Assembly (NCBI GenBank): GCA_903832625.1
Contig: CAILCI010000037.1
Coordinates: 30,224 to 94,223 of the forward strand
Source of the DNA: an uncultured Burkholderiales bacterium
GTDB lineage: Bacteria > Pseudomonadota > Gammaproteobacteria > Burkholderiales > Burkholderiaceae_C
Direction: 5' to 3'
DNA length: 64,000 bases
Under the pieces are notes generated by a model. It was not told the DNA's origin and did not search any database. It worked only from the letters and a program-made list of their open reading frames with translations. Of the stretch, positions 32,053 to 41,964 are shown one piece after another (the stretch's first letter is position 1; each line of letters starts with the position of its first letter). Both the position numbers and the translations under genes were made by a program.

Positions 32053-33849
32053 ATGACCACATCTGCCGACAACGACCACAAGCCCAGCAATTTTTTACGT
32101 CAAATCATCGAAAACGATTTGGCTCAAGCCACCTATGCCAGCCGCCGCTGGGCAGGTAGCCCGGGGGATGCTGCGCATCATGCCGCTGGGCAGAGTGATC
32201 CCGCCAAAATTCGCACCCGTTTTCCACCCGAACCCAACGGTTATTTGCATGTTGGCCACGCCAAAAGCATTTGCCTGAACTTCGGTTTGGCACGCGATTA
32301 CGGCGGCGTGTGTCACATGCGTTTTGACGATACCAACCCAGAAAAAGAAGACACCGAATACGTCAACTCGATTTTGGACGCCGTGCAGTGGCTCGGATTT
32401 GGCTGGGACGCCAACGGCACATCGCACCTCTACCAAGCCAGCGATTACTTTGACTTCATGTACCGCGCCGCCGAGTACCTGATCGAATCCGGCCACGCCT
32501 ATGTGGACGAGCAAACCCCCGAACAAATGCGCGCCAACCGAGGCGACTTTGGCAAACCCGGCGTGGACAGCCCGTTCAGAAGCCGCACGCCCGCCGAGAA
32601 CCTCACCCGTTTTCGTCAAATGCGCGACGGCCAACTGCCCGACGGCGCTGCCGTGCTGCGCGCCAAAATTGACATGGCCTCGCCCAACATCAATCTGCGC
32701 GACCCAGCCATCTACCGCATTCGCCGCGCCACCCACCACAACACTGGCGACGCTTGGTGCATCTACCCGATGTACACCTTTGCCCATCCCATCGAAGACG
32801 CGCTTGAGCAAATCACCCACAGCATTTGCACACTCGAATTCGAAGACCAACGCCCGTTTTACGACTGGTTGATGGCGCGTTTGATCGAAGGCGGCTTGCT
32901 ACCCAGCCCACCGCCCAAACAATACGAATTCGCCCGCCTGAACCTGACCTACGTCATCACCAGCAAGCGCAAACTCGCGCAATTGGTCAACGAGCACAAA
33001 GTCAACGGCTGGGACGATCCGCGCATGCCCACCATCGTGGGTCTGCGCCGACGCGGCTACACGCCCGAGAGCATTCAACTCTTTGCCGAACGCATTGGTG
33101 TGACCAAAAGCGACAGCTGGATTGACTATTCCACCCTTGAAGGCTGCTTGCGCGAAGACTTAGAAAACAAAGCCCACCGTGGTATGGCCGTGCTCGACCC
33201 CGTCAAACTCGTACTCACCAACTGGGCCGAGGTGTTTGGCAGCGAGTCCTACACCGAAGACTGCCACGCAGCCGTTTTGCCCCACCACGGCGACGATCAG
33301 CCCGAACCCGCGCAACGCCACTTCAAAATTGGTCATGCCGTGTGGATTGAACGCGAAGACTTTGCCGAAGTGCCGCCCAAGGGCTACAAACGCCTCTTCC
33401 CCGGCAACGTGGTGCGCTTGAAAGCCGGCTACGTGATTGAATGCACTGGCTGCGCCAAAGACGCCAACGGCCAAGTGACCGAAGTTCACGCCAAAGTCAT
33501 CCCCAACACCAAAAGCGGCACAGCCGGTGCAGACAGCGTGAAAGCCAAAGCCGCCATCACGTGGGTGAGCGTGGCCGACGGGGTGAGCGCTCAAGTGCGC
33601 TTGTACGACCGCTTGTTCACCGAAGCCCAACCCGACGCAGGCGGCAAAGACTTTTTGGCCTCGCTCAACCCCAACAGCTTAAAAGTGGCGTCGGCCTTCG
33701 TCGAACCCTCACTGGCTGCTGCACAGCCCGACCAGAAATTTCAGTTTGAGCGGCACGGCTATTTTGTGGCGGATCGGGTCGATCATGTGCCTTTTGCAAC
33801 GCCTGTGTTCAATAAGGTGACGGGGTTGAGAGATACGTGGGGGAAGTGA
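32053..33849 (+). CDS. glnS: Glutamine--tRNA ligase
   Basis: RFPPEPNGYLHVGHAKSICLNFGLA, YVITSKRKLAQLV motifs. Confidence 0.97.
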   Translation: MTTSADNDHKPSNFLRQIIENDLAQATYASRRWAGSPGDAAHHAAGQSDPAKIRTRFPPEPNGYLHVGHAKSICLNFGLARDYGGVCHMRFDDTNPEKEDTEYVNSILDAVQWLGFGWDANGTSHLYQASDYFDFMYRAAEYLIESGHAYVDEQTPEQMRANRGDFGKPGVDSPFRSRTPAENLTRFRQMRDGQLPDGAAVLRAKIDMASPNINLRDPAIYRIRRATHHNTGDAWCIYPMYTFAHPIEDALEQITHSICTLEFEDQRPFYDWLMARLIEGGLLPSPPPKQYEFARLNLTYVITSKRKLAQLVNEHKVNGWDDPRMPTIVGLRRRGYTPESIQLFAERIGVTKSDSWIDYSTLEGCLREDLENKAHRGMAVLDPVKLVLTNWAEVFGSESYTEDCHAAVLPHHGDDQPEPAQRHFKIGHAVWIEREDFAEVPPKGYKRLFPGNVVRLKAGYVIECTGCAKDANGQVTEVHAKVIPNTKSGTAGADSVKAKAAITWVSVADGVSAQVRLYDRLFTEAQPDAGGKDFLASLNPNSLKVASAFVEPSLAAAQPDQKFQFERHGYFVADRVDHVPFATPVFNKVTGLRDTWGK

Positions 33850-33916
33850 TTCGGATTGCTTCACCAACCGATTACCATCAACCCGTCTCAATCCGAGACG
33901 CCACAACGAAGGTGAT

Positions 33917-34057
33917 ATGGCCAAAGGCGAACAACACAGCAACAAAATGACGAAAAAGCCTAAAAAGGACACGTCACCTCCCAAGACCTCCACCTCGGAC
34001 CGTCCCAACCCGCCCACCACGTATGTCGCACCACGCGGCAAAATCAAAAACAAGTGA
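33917..34057 (+). CDS. Small basic hypothetical protein (46 aa), MAKGEQHSNKMTKKPKKDTSPPKTSTSDRPNPPTTYVAPRGKIKNK
   Basis: ATG preceded by AAGGTG SD; stop overlaps the next GTG start (GTGA); below the ORF-track cutoff. Confidence 0.65.
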   Translation: MAKGEQHSNKMTKKPKKDTSPPKTSTSDRPNPPTTYVAPRGKIKNK

Positions 34058-34335
34058 CCTCTCCTGCCGTTTCATCAGTTCACACGTTGCGCGAGGCGCT
34101 AGCCGCCTTGCGCCAGAACGCGCTGACCGTCTCAGCTTTTTGCCAAACCGCACGCAGCCAAACGGCGCTGTTTGCGGCTCTGCCGCCCAAGTTTGAAGAG
34201 GTGTGGCTCAATGTGGTGGACAGGCTCGAATCGAGCGCATTGTTTAGCGAAGAAAGTTGCTCCTTCAGCCAAGTCGATTTGTTCGACAGCTTGGCTCAGG
34301 TGCTGGACAAAGCCCAAGCCAAACTGGGCGCTTGA
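34054..34335 (+). CDS. Conserved-looking hypothetical protein, 93 aa, GTG start
   Basis: MTSPAVSSVHTLREALAALRQNALTVSAFCQTAR...; translationally coupled to the preceding small ORF. Confidence 0.65.
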   Translation: MTSPAVSSVHTLREALAALRQNALTVSAFCQTARSQTALFAALPPKFEEVWLNVVDRLESSALFSEESCSFSQVDLFDSLAQVLDKAQAKLGA

Positions 34336-34455
34336 GCTGCTGCGCAGTCCCCCACTTTTGAAGCGAAGACACGCTTGGGTGACGCTTGGGTGACGCAAAA
34401 GCCTGCCAAAAAACGGCAAACTGGCGAACATTCAAAAAACACAAGGAGACACCCC

Positions 34456-35235
34456 ATGAACACGCAAGATTTGTTTTCTCTCAAAGGCCGCACCGCCATT
34501 GTCACGGGCGGTTCACGCGGCATTGGTCGCATGATTGCCGAGGGCTTTGTGCGCCAAGGCGCGCGTGTCTACATCACCGCTCGCAAAGCCGAGGCCTGTT
34601 TGCAAACCGCCAAAGAACTCTCCGCCTTGGGGCATTGCGTGGCGCTGCCTTTGGATGTCTCTAGCTTAGAAGGCGCACACGCCTTGCTGGCCGAATTCTC
34701 CAAACACGAAAAGCAACTCGACATTTTGGTCAACAACGCAGGCGCGGCCTGGGGAGCGCCCTTCAATGAATTCCCCGAATCGGGTTGGGACAAAGTGGTG
34801 GACTTGAACCTCAAAGCGCCCTTCTTTTTGACACAAACCTTTGCACCCATGTTGCGCGCTGCGGCCAAAACTCAGCACGCCAAGGTGATCAACATCGCCT
34901 CCATCGACGGCTTGTCGGTCAATCCGTGGGAAACCTATTCCTACGCCGCCAGCAAAGCCGGTTTGATTCACCTGACCCGCCGTATGGCGACTCGCTTGAT
35001 TGAAGACGGCATCGTCGTCAACGCGATTGCTCCCGGCCCCTTCGCCTCCGACATGAACAAAGAAGCCCGCGACCACGGCGACGAAGTGGCGCAGCGCGTG
35101 CCCGCCAAGCGCGTCGGCGAAGCCGAAGACATGGCCGCCGCCGCCATCTACTTGGCCTCCCGTGCCGGCGACTATGTGCTGGGTCATACCTTGGTGGTGG
35201 ACGGCGGTGTGACGCATGTGCGCGGCGCGGATTAA
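34456..35235 (+). CDS. SDR family oxidoreductase
   Basis: LKGRTAIVTGGSRGIGRMIAEGF, NNAGAAWG, YAASKAGL motifs; start trimmed to MNTQDLF. Confidence 0.93.
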   Translation: MNTQDLFSLKGRTAIVTGGSRGIGRMIAEGFVRQGARVYITARKAEACLQTAKELSALGHCVALPLDVSSLEGAHALLAEFSKHEKQLDILVNNAGAAWGAPFNEFPESGWDKVVDLNLKAPFFLTQTFAPMLRAAAKTQHAKVINIASIDGLSVNPWETYSYAASKAGLIHLTRRMATRLIEDGIVVNAIAPGPFASDMNKEARDHGDEVAQRVPAKRVGEAEDMAAAAIYLASRAGDYVLGHTLVVDGGVTHVRGAD

Positions 35236-35288
35236 GCCTGCAGGATAATTGCGGGCTAGATTCTTCTGCCCGCCCATATCCCTTGCCC

Positions 35289-35579
35289 ATGTCCGAAATA
35301 TTCACTGTCCGCATCGAACCCTCCCAATTGCAATACGACGTTGAGGGCGACCTCACATTGCTAGAGGCTGCCGACATGTCACGCGTGCAGTTGCCCAGTT
35401 CGTGCCGCAATGGCACCTGCCGCACCTGCATGTGCCGTTTGATCAGTGGCGAGGTGGCCTACAGCATCGACTGGCCGGGCTTGAGCGCCCAAGAAAAGGC
35501 TGAGGGCTATGTGCTGCCTTGTGTGGCGAGACCGACATCGAATCTGGTGCTAGAGCAAACCCAAGTCTCGGCGTTTTAA
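35289..35579 (+). CDS. 2Fe-2S ferredoxin-like protein
   Basis: CRNGTCRTCMC...GYVLPCVARP plant-type ferredoxin cysteine pattern. Confidence 0.9.
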   Translation: MSEIFTVRIEPSQLQYDVEGDLTLLEAADMSRVQLPSSCRNGTCRTCMCRLISGEVAYSIDWPGLSAQEKAEGYVLPCVARPTSNLVLEQTQVSAF

Positions 35580-35591
35580 GGCGCATCCAAG

Positions 35592-36263
35592 ATGACGCCA
35601 ATTTACCAAGACGAGCACATGCTGGTGCTCAACAAACCCAGCGGCCTGCTCTCGGTGCCTGGGCGCGGTCCTGACAAGCAAGACTGCCTGTCCAAGCGCG
35701 TGCAAGCCGTGTTTGAAGACGCACTGGTGGTGCATCGCCTCGACCAAGACACTTCTGGGCTGCTCATCATGGCGCGTGGCATTGAGGCGCAACGGCGCAT
35801 CAGCAAAGCCTTTGAAACCCGACAAGTGAGCAAGCGCTACAGAGCCGTGGTCGCGGGGCAGCCCACGCCTGACGCCACCCATGAACAAGGCTGGAGCTTG
35901 ATTGAGGGCGCGATTTTGCTCGACTGGCCCAACCGCCCGCTGCACATCATCCATCCCGACGGCAAGCCCAGCCAAAGCCGCTGGCGACTTGTAGAGGCCA
36001 GCGCCGAGGCCAGTTTGATTGAGCTAGAGCCCATCACCGGACGCACCCACCAGTTGCGGGTGCATATGCAAAGCATCGGCCACCCCATGCTGGGCGATTC
36101 GCTTTATGCACCGCCCGACATCCGCGCCATGACGCCGCGCCTCATGCTGCACGCCCAAAGCATCGGCTTGGCACATCCCTTCACAGGCGAGCCGCTGACC
36201 TTTGATTTGCCGCTGGCTTGGTCGGCGCAGTCGCCTTACTTGCTGGAGGATGCGCCAGCGTAA
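35592..36263 (+). CDS. RluA-family pseudouridine synthase
   Basis: VVHRLDQDTSGLLIMARG, EPITGRTHQLRVHMQSIGHPMLGD motifs. Confidence 0.93.
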   Translation: MTPIYQDEHMLVLNKPSGLLSVPGRGPDKQDCLSKRVQAVFEDALVVHRLDQDTSGLLIMARGIEAQRRISKAFETRQVSKRYRAVVAGQPTPDATHEQGWSLIEGAILLDWPNRPLHIIHPDGKPSQSRWRLVEASAEASLIELEPITGRTHQLRVHMQSIGHPMLGDSLYAPPDIRAMTPRLMLHAQSIGLAHPFTGEPLTFDLPLAWSAQSPYLLEDAPA

Positions 36264-36335
36264 GTCAGGCGTAGCCAATTGGGCGCAAACTTTGACCGTT
36301 TAACACTTAAAAACCAACCCTTTTTGGAGACCAAC

Positions 36336-37517
36336 ATGCGTGAAGTCGTCGTCGTCAGTGGAGTGCGTACCGCCATCGGAACCTATGGCGGCAGCCTCAA
36401 AGACACTCCCCCAACAGAATTGGCCGCATTGGTCGTGCGCGAAGCCTTGGCGCGTGCGCACACCGAGGGCAAAGATGTCGGTCACGTCGTGTTTGGCCAT
36501 GTGGTCAACACCGAACCCAAAGACATGTACCTCTCGCGTGTGGCAGCCATCAACGGCGGTTGTTCTGAAGGCACACCCGCTTTCAACGTCAACCGTTTGT
36601 GCGGCTCAGGCTTGCAAGCCATTGTGTCGGCCAGCCAAGCAATTTTGCTGGGCGACTGCGATGTGGCCATTGGCGGCGGCGCAGAAAACATGAGCCGTGG
36701 CCCTTATGCCTCGTTGAGCGCACGTTGGGGCGCACGCATGGGCGACAGCAAAATGGTGGACATGGTGGTCGGCGCGCTGCACGACCCGTTCCACACCATC
36801 CACATGGGCGTGACCGCTGAAAACGTGGCGGCCAAATTTGGCATCACCCGCGAGATGCAAGACGCGCTGGCCGTGGAGAGCCACAACCGCGCCGAAAAAG
36901 CCAGCAACGCAGGCTTGTTCAAAGATCAAATCGTGCCCGTCATGCTCAAGAGCAAAAAAGGCGAAATCGCCTATGCCACCGACGAGCATTTCCGCGCTGG
37001 CTGCAAGCTCGAAGACATGGCCAAACTCAAACCGGTGTTCGTCAAAGAAAACGGCACGGTCACTGCGGGCAACGCCTCTGGCATCAACGACGCTGCGGCT
37101 GCCGTGGTTTTGATGGAAGCCAAAACCGCGCAAGCCCGAGGCGCCAAGCCACTGGCGCGTTTGGTGTCGTATGCCCACACCGGTCTTGACCCCAAAATCA
37201 TGGGCATGGGCCCTGTGTCGGCCTCGCGTTTGGCGCTGCAAAAAGCAGGGCTCACCACGCAAGACATGGACGTGATCGAAGCCAACGAAGCCTTTGCCGC
37301 ACAAGCTTGCGCCGTCACGAAAGAGCTCGGCTTGGACCCTGCCAAAGTCAACCCCAACGGTTCGGGCATTTCGCTCGGACACCCCATTGGGGCGACTGGC
37401 GCACTCATCACCGTCAAAGCACTGCACGAATTGCAGCGCGTTCAAGGCAAATACGCCTTGGTGACGATGTGCATTGGTGGCGGACAGGGCATTGCTGCTA
37501 TATTTGAACGCCTCTGA
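36336..37517 (+). CDS. Acetyl-CoA C-acetyltransferase (thiolase)
   Basis: VVVSGVRTAIGTYGGSLKD, NRLCGSGLQAIVSA, GHPIGATGALITVK, CIGGGQGIA motifs. Confidence 0.95.
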   Translation: MREVVVVSGVRTAIGTYGGSLKDTPPTELAALVVREALARAHTEGKDVGHVVFGHVVNTEPKDMYLSRVAAINGGCSEGTPAFNVNRLCGSGLQAIVSASQAILLGDCDVAIGGGAENMSRGPYASLSARWGARMGDSKMVDMVVGALHDPFHTIHMGVTAENVAAKFGITREMQDALAVESHNRAEKASNAGLFKDQIVPVMLKSKKGEIAYATDEHFRAGCKLEDMAKLKPVFVKENGTVTAGNASGINDAAAAVVLMEAKTAQARGAKPLARLVSYAHTGLDPKIMGMGPVSASRLALQKAGLTTQDMDVIEANEAFAAQACAVTKELGLDPAKVNPNGSGISLGHPIGATGALITVKALHELQRVQGKYALVTMCIGGGQGIAAIFERL

Positions 37518-37532
37518 TTTTTGGAGATTGGC

Positions 37533-38033
37533 ATGATCGACACACTCGCCCCCGCCCGTGAAATCACCCTCGAATGGTCCGACGACTTGGCGTTGGACTT
37601 GGATTTCATGGACGACACACACCGCGAGTTTGTCGATCTGCTCGCCGCCACTGAAAGCGCCGACGACAGCCAAGTGCTGGCCTGCTTTGAAGAACTCATC
37701 ACCCACACCGAAGGCCACTTTGGCAGCGAAGACCAGTGGATGAAAGACACGCATTTTTCATCGAGCAACTGCCACGCCATGCAGCATGACGTGGTGCTGC
37801 AAGTCATGCGCGAAGGCTTGAAGCGTGGCCGCGAACAAGGCGACTTGAAACTCGTGCGTCAAATGGCACATGAAATCGGCATCTGGTTCCCGCAACACGC
37901 CCAAACCATGGACGCCGCTTTGGCCCAGCATTTGCGCGGTGTGGGCTACGACGCTGCTACAGGCAAACTCAGCCACCCTGAAGCGCTGCCTGCGGGAGAG
38001 ATTCACGGGTGTGGTGGGGATAGTTGTTCTTGA
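37533..38033 (+). CDS. Hemerythrin domain-containing protein
   Basis: MDDTHREFVDLL...HTEGHFGSEDQWM...CHAMQHDVVLQ...WFPQHAQTMD iron-ligand spacing. Confidence 0.88.
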   Translation: MIDTLAPAREITLEWSDDLALDLDFMDDTHREFVDLLAATESADDSQVLACFEELITHTEGHFGSEDQWMKDTHFSSSNCHAMQHDVVLQVMREGLKRGREQGDLKLVRQMAHEIGIWFPQHAQTMDAALAQHLRGVGYDAATGKLSHPEALPAGEIHGCGGDSCS

Positions 38034-38080
38034 GGTTGACTCACCACGTTGAAGTCACGGCTTAGACCTCGCACCACCTC

Positions 38081-39121
38081 TCACGCATATCTTTCCCGCG
38101 CCAACGCAGCGCCCAGTCCCAGCGCCTGCAATTTCTTCATCGCCACCTCACGCGGCATGGGTGCCAAGCCGCAATTGGTGCAGGCAATCAGGCGGTGTTT
38201 GGGCACGTATTGCAGGGCTTTGCCGATGGTGTCGGCAATTTGCTCAGGGGTTTCTATGTCTTCGCTGGCCACGTCAATCACGCCGACCATCACGTCTTTG
38301 TCTTTGAGCAAAGCCATCATTTCGGGCGGCACATGCGAGTGATAGCACTCTAGGCTGACTTGTTGGATGCTGCTTTTGGCCAAGGCGGGGAAGACTTTTT
38401 CGTATTGACGCCATTCGTCACCCAAGGTTTTTTTCCAATTGTTATTGGCCTCAATGCCATAGCCATAGCAAATATGAACAGCCGTGGTGCAGGTCAAACC
38501 TTGCGCGGCGCGCTCCAAGGCTTGCACGCCCCAGTCCGCCGCCTCGTCCAAGTAGACGTTGAAGGCAGGTTCGTCAAACTGGATGATGTCCACGCCATCG
38601 GCTTGCAGCGCTTTGGCTTCTTGGTTGAGCAATTCGGCAAAGGCAAACGCCATGTCGATGCGGCCTTGCACCGGGTCTTTGCCTTTGCCGTAAAAACGGT
38701 CGGCTACGGTGTCCACAATGGTCATGGGGCCGGGCAAGGTGAATTTGAGTTTTTTCTTGGTGTGAGCGCGTGCCAACTGGGCTTCGAAAGCGTGAACGCG
38801 GCCTTTCAAACGCAGGGGTGCGATGACCTGCGGCACTTGGGCGTCATAACGGTTGTTGCGAATGCCCATGGTGACTTTGTTTTCAAAGTCAATGCCCTCG
38901 ACCTGCTCCAAAAAACCGTGCACAAAGTGTTGGCGCGATTGCTCGCCGTCGCCCACCACATCCAAACCTGCGTCTTCTTGCGCTTTGATCCACAGCAAGG
39001 TGGCGTCGGCTTTGGCGCGCAGCAGGGCATCGCCCTCGGCCTGCCACTTGGGCCAGAGTTTGTTGGTTTCGGCCAGCCATTCGGGTTTGGGCAAGCTGCC
39101 TGCAATTGCGGTTGAAAACAT
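38081..39121 (-). CDS. Methionine synthase, cobalamin-independent MetE C-terminal domain type (core-MetE-like)
   Basis: 346 aa; AIAGSLPKPEWLAE, DIIQFDEPAFNVY, CYGYGIEANN, CTNCGLAPMPREVA motifs. Confidence 0.9.
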   Translation of the reverse strand: MFSTAIAGSLPKPEWLAETNKLWPKWQAEGDALLRAKADATLLWIKAQEDAGLDVVGDGEQSRQHFVHGFLEQVEGIDFENKVTMGIRNNRYDAQVPQVIAPLRLKGRVHAFEAQLARAHTKKKLKFTLPGPMTIVDTVADRFYGKGKDPVQGRIDMAFAFAELLNQEAKALQADGVDIIQFDEPAFNVYLDEAADWGVQALERAAQGLTCTTAVHICYGYGIEANNNWKKTLGDEWRQYEKVFPALAKSSIQQVSLECYHSHVPPEMMALLKDKDVMVGVIDVASEDIETPEQIADTIGKALQYVPKHRLIACTNCGLAPMPREVAMKKLQALGLGAALARERYA

Positions 39122-39161
39122 AAAAACTCCTCGGTGTTCAGAAATGGGGGAAACAATGACA

Positions 39162-39199
39162 TGCTGTGAGTCGGCGTGATCTGCCGAGTAAACACAGCA
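39162..39199 (-). promoter_or_regulatory. Nested stem-loop in the leader of the core-MetE-like gene
   Basis: Outer TGCTGTG/CACAGCA (7 bp perfect) around inner TCGGC/GCCGA (5 bp); no T run follows. Confidence 0.45.
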
Positions 39200-39220
39200 C
39201 GGCCAAAGCCGAAAAAAACC

Positions 39221-40216
39221 TCACAACGCAAACTCCTGCGCCAGCAATTCATACGAACGCGCTTGCGCCGCTGCATCGTGCGTCCAAGTGATGAGCACCA
39301 GTTCATCCACTTGCAAACGCTCGGCCAACTTGCGCAATTTATGGGCGACTTGCGGCGCGCTGCCCAGCAGCGCATTGGCACGCAGTTCAGCCAGCGCCAC
39401 TTGTTCAGAAGGCGTGTAGTCGCGCAGTGCTTCGTCAGGCGGCAAGATGGGCCCAATGCGTCCGCTGTTTCTGTCCATGCGCCAGCGGGCGCGGCTTTGG
39501 AACAAACGCAATGCTTCTTCTTCGGTGTCTGCGGCCAAGGCCCACACGCAGACGGTCGCGTGGGGTTTGGGCATGGCCTCGGATGGCCTGAAGTTGGCGC
39601 GGTACAGCGAGAGCGCAGCGTCTGCGCCTTGGCCGTCGGTGATGAAATAAGCAAAGGCATAGGGCAGGCTCAGGTGCGCAGCCAGTTGAGCGCCGTAGTC
39701 TGAGCTGCCCAGCATCCACACCTGCGGCGATGTGGGGCCGCTGGGATAGGCAAACACGCCGTGGCCGGGGTGTCCTGCGGGAATGGGCTCGCCCGTCACC
39801 CACGCCTGCAACTCCAGCACTTGTTGGGGAAAGTTGTCGGAGGCATGGCGGTCGGGGTTGAGCAATTGCGCGGTGCGGCCATCGCTGCCGGGGGCGCGGC
39901 CTACACCCAAGTCGATGCGCCCAGGCGCCAAGGCGTCGAGCACTCGAAATTGCTCAGCCACTTTGAGCGGCGCATAGTGCGGCAGCATGACGCCCGCCGA
40001 GCCCAAACGAATGCGGGTGGTGCGAGCGGCAATTGCTGCCATCAAGACCTCGGGTGCCGTGCCCACAATGCTGGGATGGCTGTGGTGTTCGCTGACCCAA
40101 AAACGGTGGTAGCCCCAGGCTTCGCAGCGTTGGGCAAGTTCTAAGGTTTGGCGAATGGCGGTGTCTTGTGTGCGCCCTGCGACGCCCACCGATTGATCGA
40201 GAACAGACAGTTGCAT
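39221..40216 (-). CDS. LLM class flavin-dependent oxidoreductase
   Basis: LSVLDQSVGVAGRTQDTAIRQTLELAQRCEAWGYHRFWVSEHH. Confidence 0.93.
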   Translation of the reverse strand: MQLSVLDQSVGVAGRTQDTAIRQTLELAQRCEAWGYHRFWVSEHHSHPSIVGTAPEVLMAAIAARTTRIRLGSAGVMLPHYAPLKVAEQFRVLDALAPGRIDLGVGRAPGSDGRTAQLLNPDRHASDNFPQQVLELQAWVTGEPIPAGHPGHGVFAYPSGPTSPQVWMLGSSDYGAQLAAHLSLPYAFAYFITDGQGADAALSLYRANFRPSEAMPKPHATVCVWALAADTEEEALRLFQSRARWRMDRNSGRIGPILPPDEALRDYTPSEQVALAELRANALLGSAPQVAHKLRKLAERLQVDELVLITWTHDAAAQARSYELLAQEFAL

Positions 40217-41916
40217 CAGGTTTTGGCGGCCTCGGCTTCTTGCAACATGCGCCACATGACTTTGCCGCTTCCGCTCTTGGGCAATGTGTCGACAAATTGC
40301 ACCTGCGTTGGCGCTTTGTAAACCGCCATGTTATCGCGACACCAGGCAATGATGTCGGCCTCGCTCACTTGCCCCTTGTGCGAGGCACGCAATACCACCA
40401 CAGCCTTGACCGTCTCGCCCCGATAGCTGTCACGTGAAGAAATGATGCACGCCTCTTGAATGGCTGGATGCTTGAACATCAAGGCCTCCACCTCGGCAGG
40501 CCAAACTTTGAAGCCCGCTGCATTGATCATGCGCTTCAAGCGGTCGGTCATGAAGAAATAGCCGTCCTCATCGACCCGACCCAAATCGCCGGAGCGGAAA
40601 AAACGTTTGCCATCTAGCTCAAAAAACGCGGCTTCGGTGGCGTCGGGTCGCTTCCAATAGCCGTTGAAGACTTCGGGGCCGTGCATAACAATTTCACCCG
40701 ATTCGCCCTGCGGCACTTCTTGCAAGGTGTCTGGATTGACAACCCGCGCATCGGTGCTCATGAAAGGAATGCCCAAACACTGTTGTTTGGGAGAGTCAGG
40801 CGGATTGCTGTGCGAAGGCGCGGCGGTTTCTGTCAAACCATAGCCTTCGGCATAGCGCAAGCCATACAACTCCCACAAACGCTGCGCCACAGCTTGCGGC
40901 ATGGCCGCGCCTCCACCGCCAATTTGAACCAAGCTTTTGAGGTTGAATTTGTCAAAATTGGGGCTGCCCAAAAGGTCAATCACCATGGTGGGGATGTTCG
41001 TCCAATGCGTGACGCCCCATTTGGAAATCAAGCGCCCCGCCAATTCACGGTCCCAGCGCGGCATGATGACAAAAGTCGCGCCCATGTAAATGCCCGAGTG
41101 CATCACGCTCACCATGCCGGTGATGTGAAACATGGGAACTACCAATAACGACACCACCTCATGCGAGCCATTGCCCCACAGTGCCGATGAAATGGCGTTG
41201 TGCATGAGACTGCGGTGCGGATGCATGCAGCCTTTGGGCAAACCTGTTGTGCCACTGGTGTAGGGCAACACCGCCAAATCTTCTTTGCCCACCAACAACG
41301 GACCCAACTCTGCCGTGCAAGCCACGGCATCGGTCCACGCATGGGTTTGACCGCCGTCCAAAACGGGTAGGGCATGGCGGGTAAGCAACCAATCGCGCCA
41401 GCCTTCAGCGGGGGCATCGTCGCCCGACACTTGGGCGTCAAACGCATCGGTGAACTGGGTCACGATGAGGTGCTTCAAGCGCTGATCGGCGGGCACATCT
41501 TGGTTGGCTTTGGCTATTTCGGGCGCCAAGTCGCCGGTGGTGATGGCCACGCGGGCATCGGGGTCGGTGATGTAGTGCTTGAGCTCTTCGGCGCGGTTCA
41601 TGGGGTTGACCGGCACGACCACCGCATTGGCACGCAAAATCGCAAAATGCGCAATGATGAGTTGAGGACAGTTCTGCATGTCCAGCACCACGCGGTCGCC
41701 TCTTTGCACGCCTAGACTTTGCAAATACGCAGCCAAGCGCTCGGCCTTGTGGCGCACCTCAGCGTAGCTGAGTTGGGTGCCCAAAAACACCAATGCGGTT
41801 TTATGCGGGTAGCGCCGAGCGCTGGTCTCTAAGTTGTCCCAAAGCGAGGTTTCGGGAACAGTGATGGCGTGGGGCAGGCGCGCAGGCCAAAAACGGTGGT
41901 GTGGTTTCATGCGCAC
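40216..41916 (-). CDS. Long-chain-fatty-acid--CoA ligase (AMP-binding)
   Basis: LPYTSGTTGLPKGCMHPHRS, GYGLTETAAPSHSNP, SGDLGRVDEDGYFF motifs. Confidence 0.94.
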   Translation of the reverse strand: MRMKPHHRFWPARLPHAITVPETSLWDNLETSARRYPHKTALVFLGTQLSYAEVRHKAERLAAYLQSLGVQRGDRVVLDMQNCPQLIIAHFAILRANAVVVPVNPMNRAEELKHYITDPDARVAITTGDLAPEIAKANQDVPADQRLKHLIVTQFTDAFDAQVSGDDAPAEGWRDWLLTRHALPVLDGGQTHAWTDAVACTAELGPLLVGKEDLAVLPYTSGTTGLPKGCMHPHRSLMHNAISSALWGNGSHEVVSLLVVPMFHITGMVSVMHSGIYMGATFVIMPRWDRELAGRLISKWGVTHWTNIPTMVIDLLGSPNFDKFNLKSLVQIGGGGAAMPQAVAQRLWELYGLRYAEGYGLTETAAPSHSNPPDSPKQQCLGIPFMSTDARVVNPDTLQEVPQGESGEIVMHGPEVFNGYWKRPDATEAAFFELDGKRFFRSGDLGRVDEDGYFFMTDRLKRMINAAGFKVWPAEVEALMFKHPAIQEACIISSRDSYRGETVKAVVVLRASHKGQVSEADIIAWCRDNMAVYKAPTQVQFVDTLPKSGSGKVMWRMLQEAEAAKT

Positions 41917-41964
41917 TAGGGTAGCGCTTGGCGGGGCAAAAACCCATTCGGGTAGCCCCTAAAG

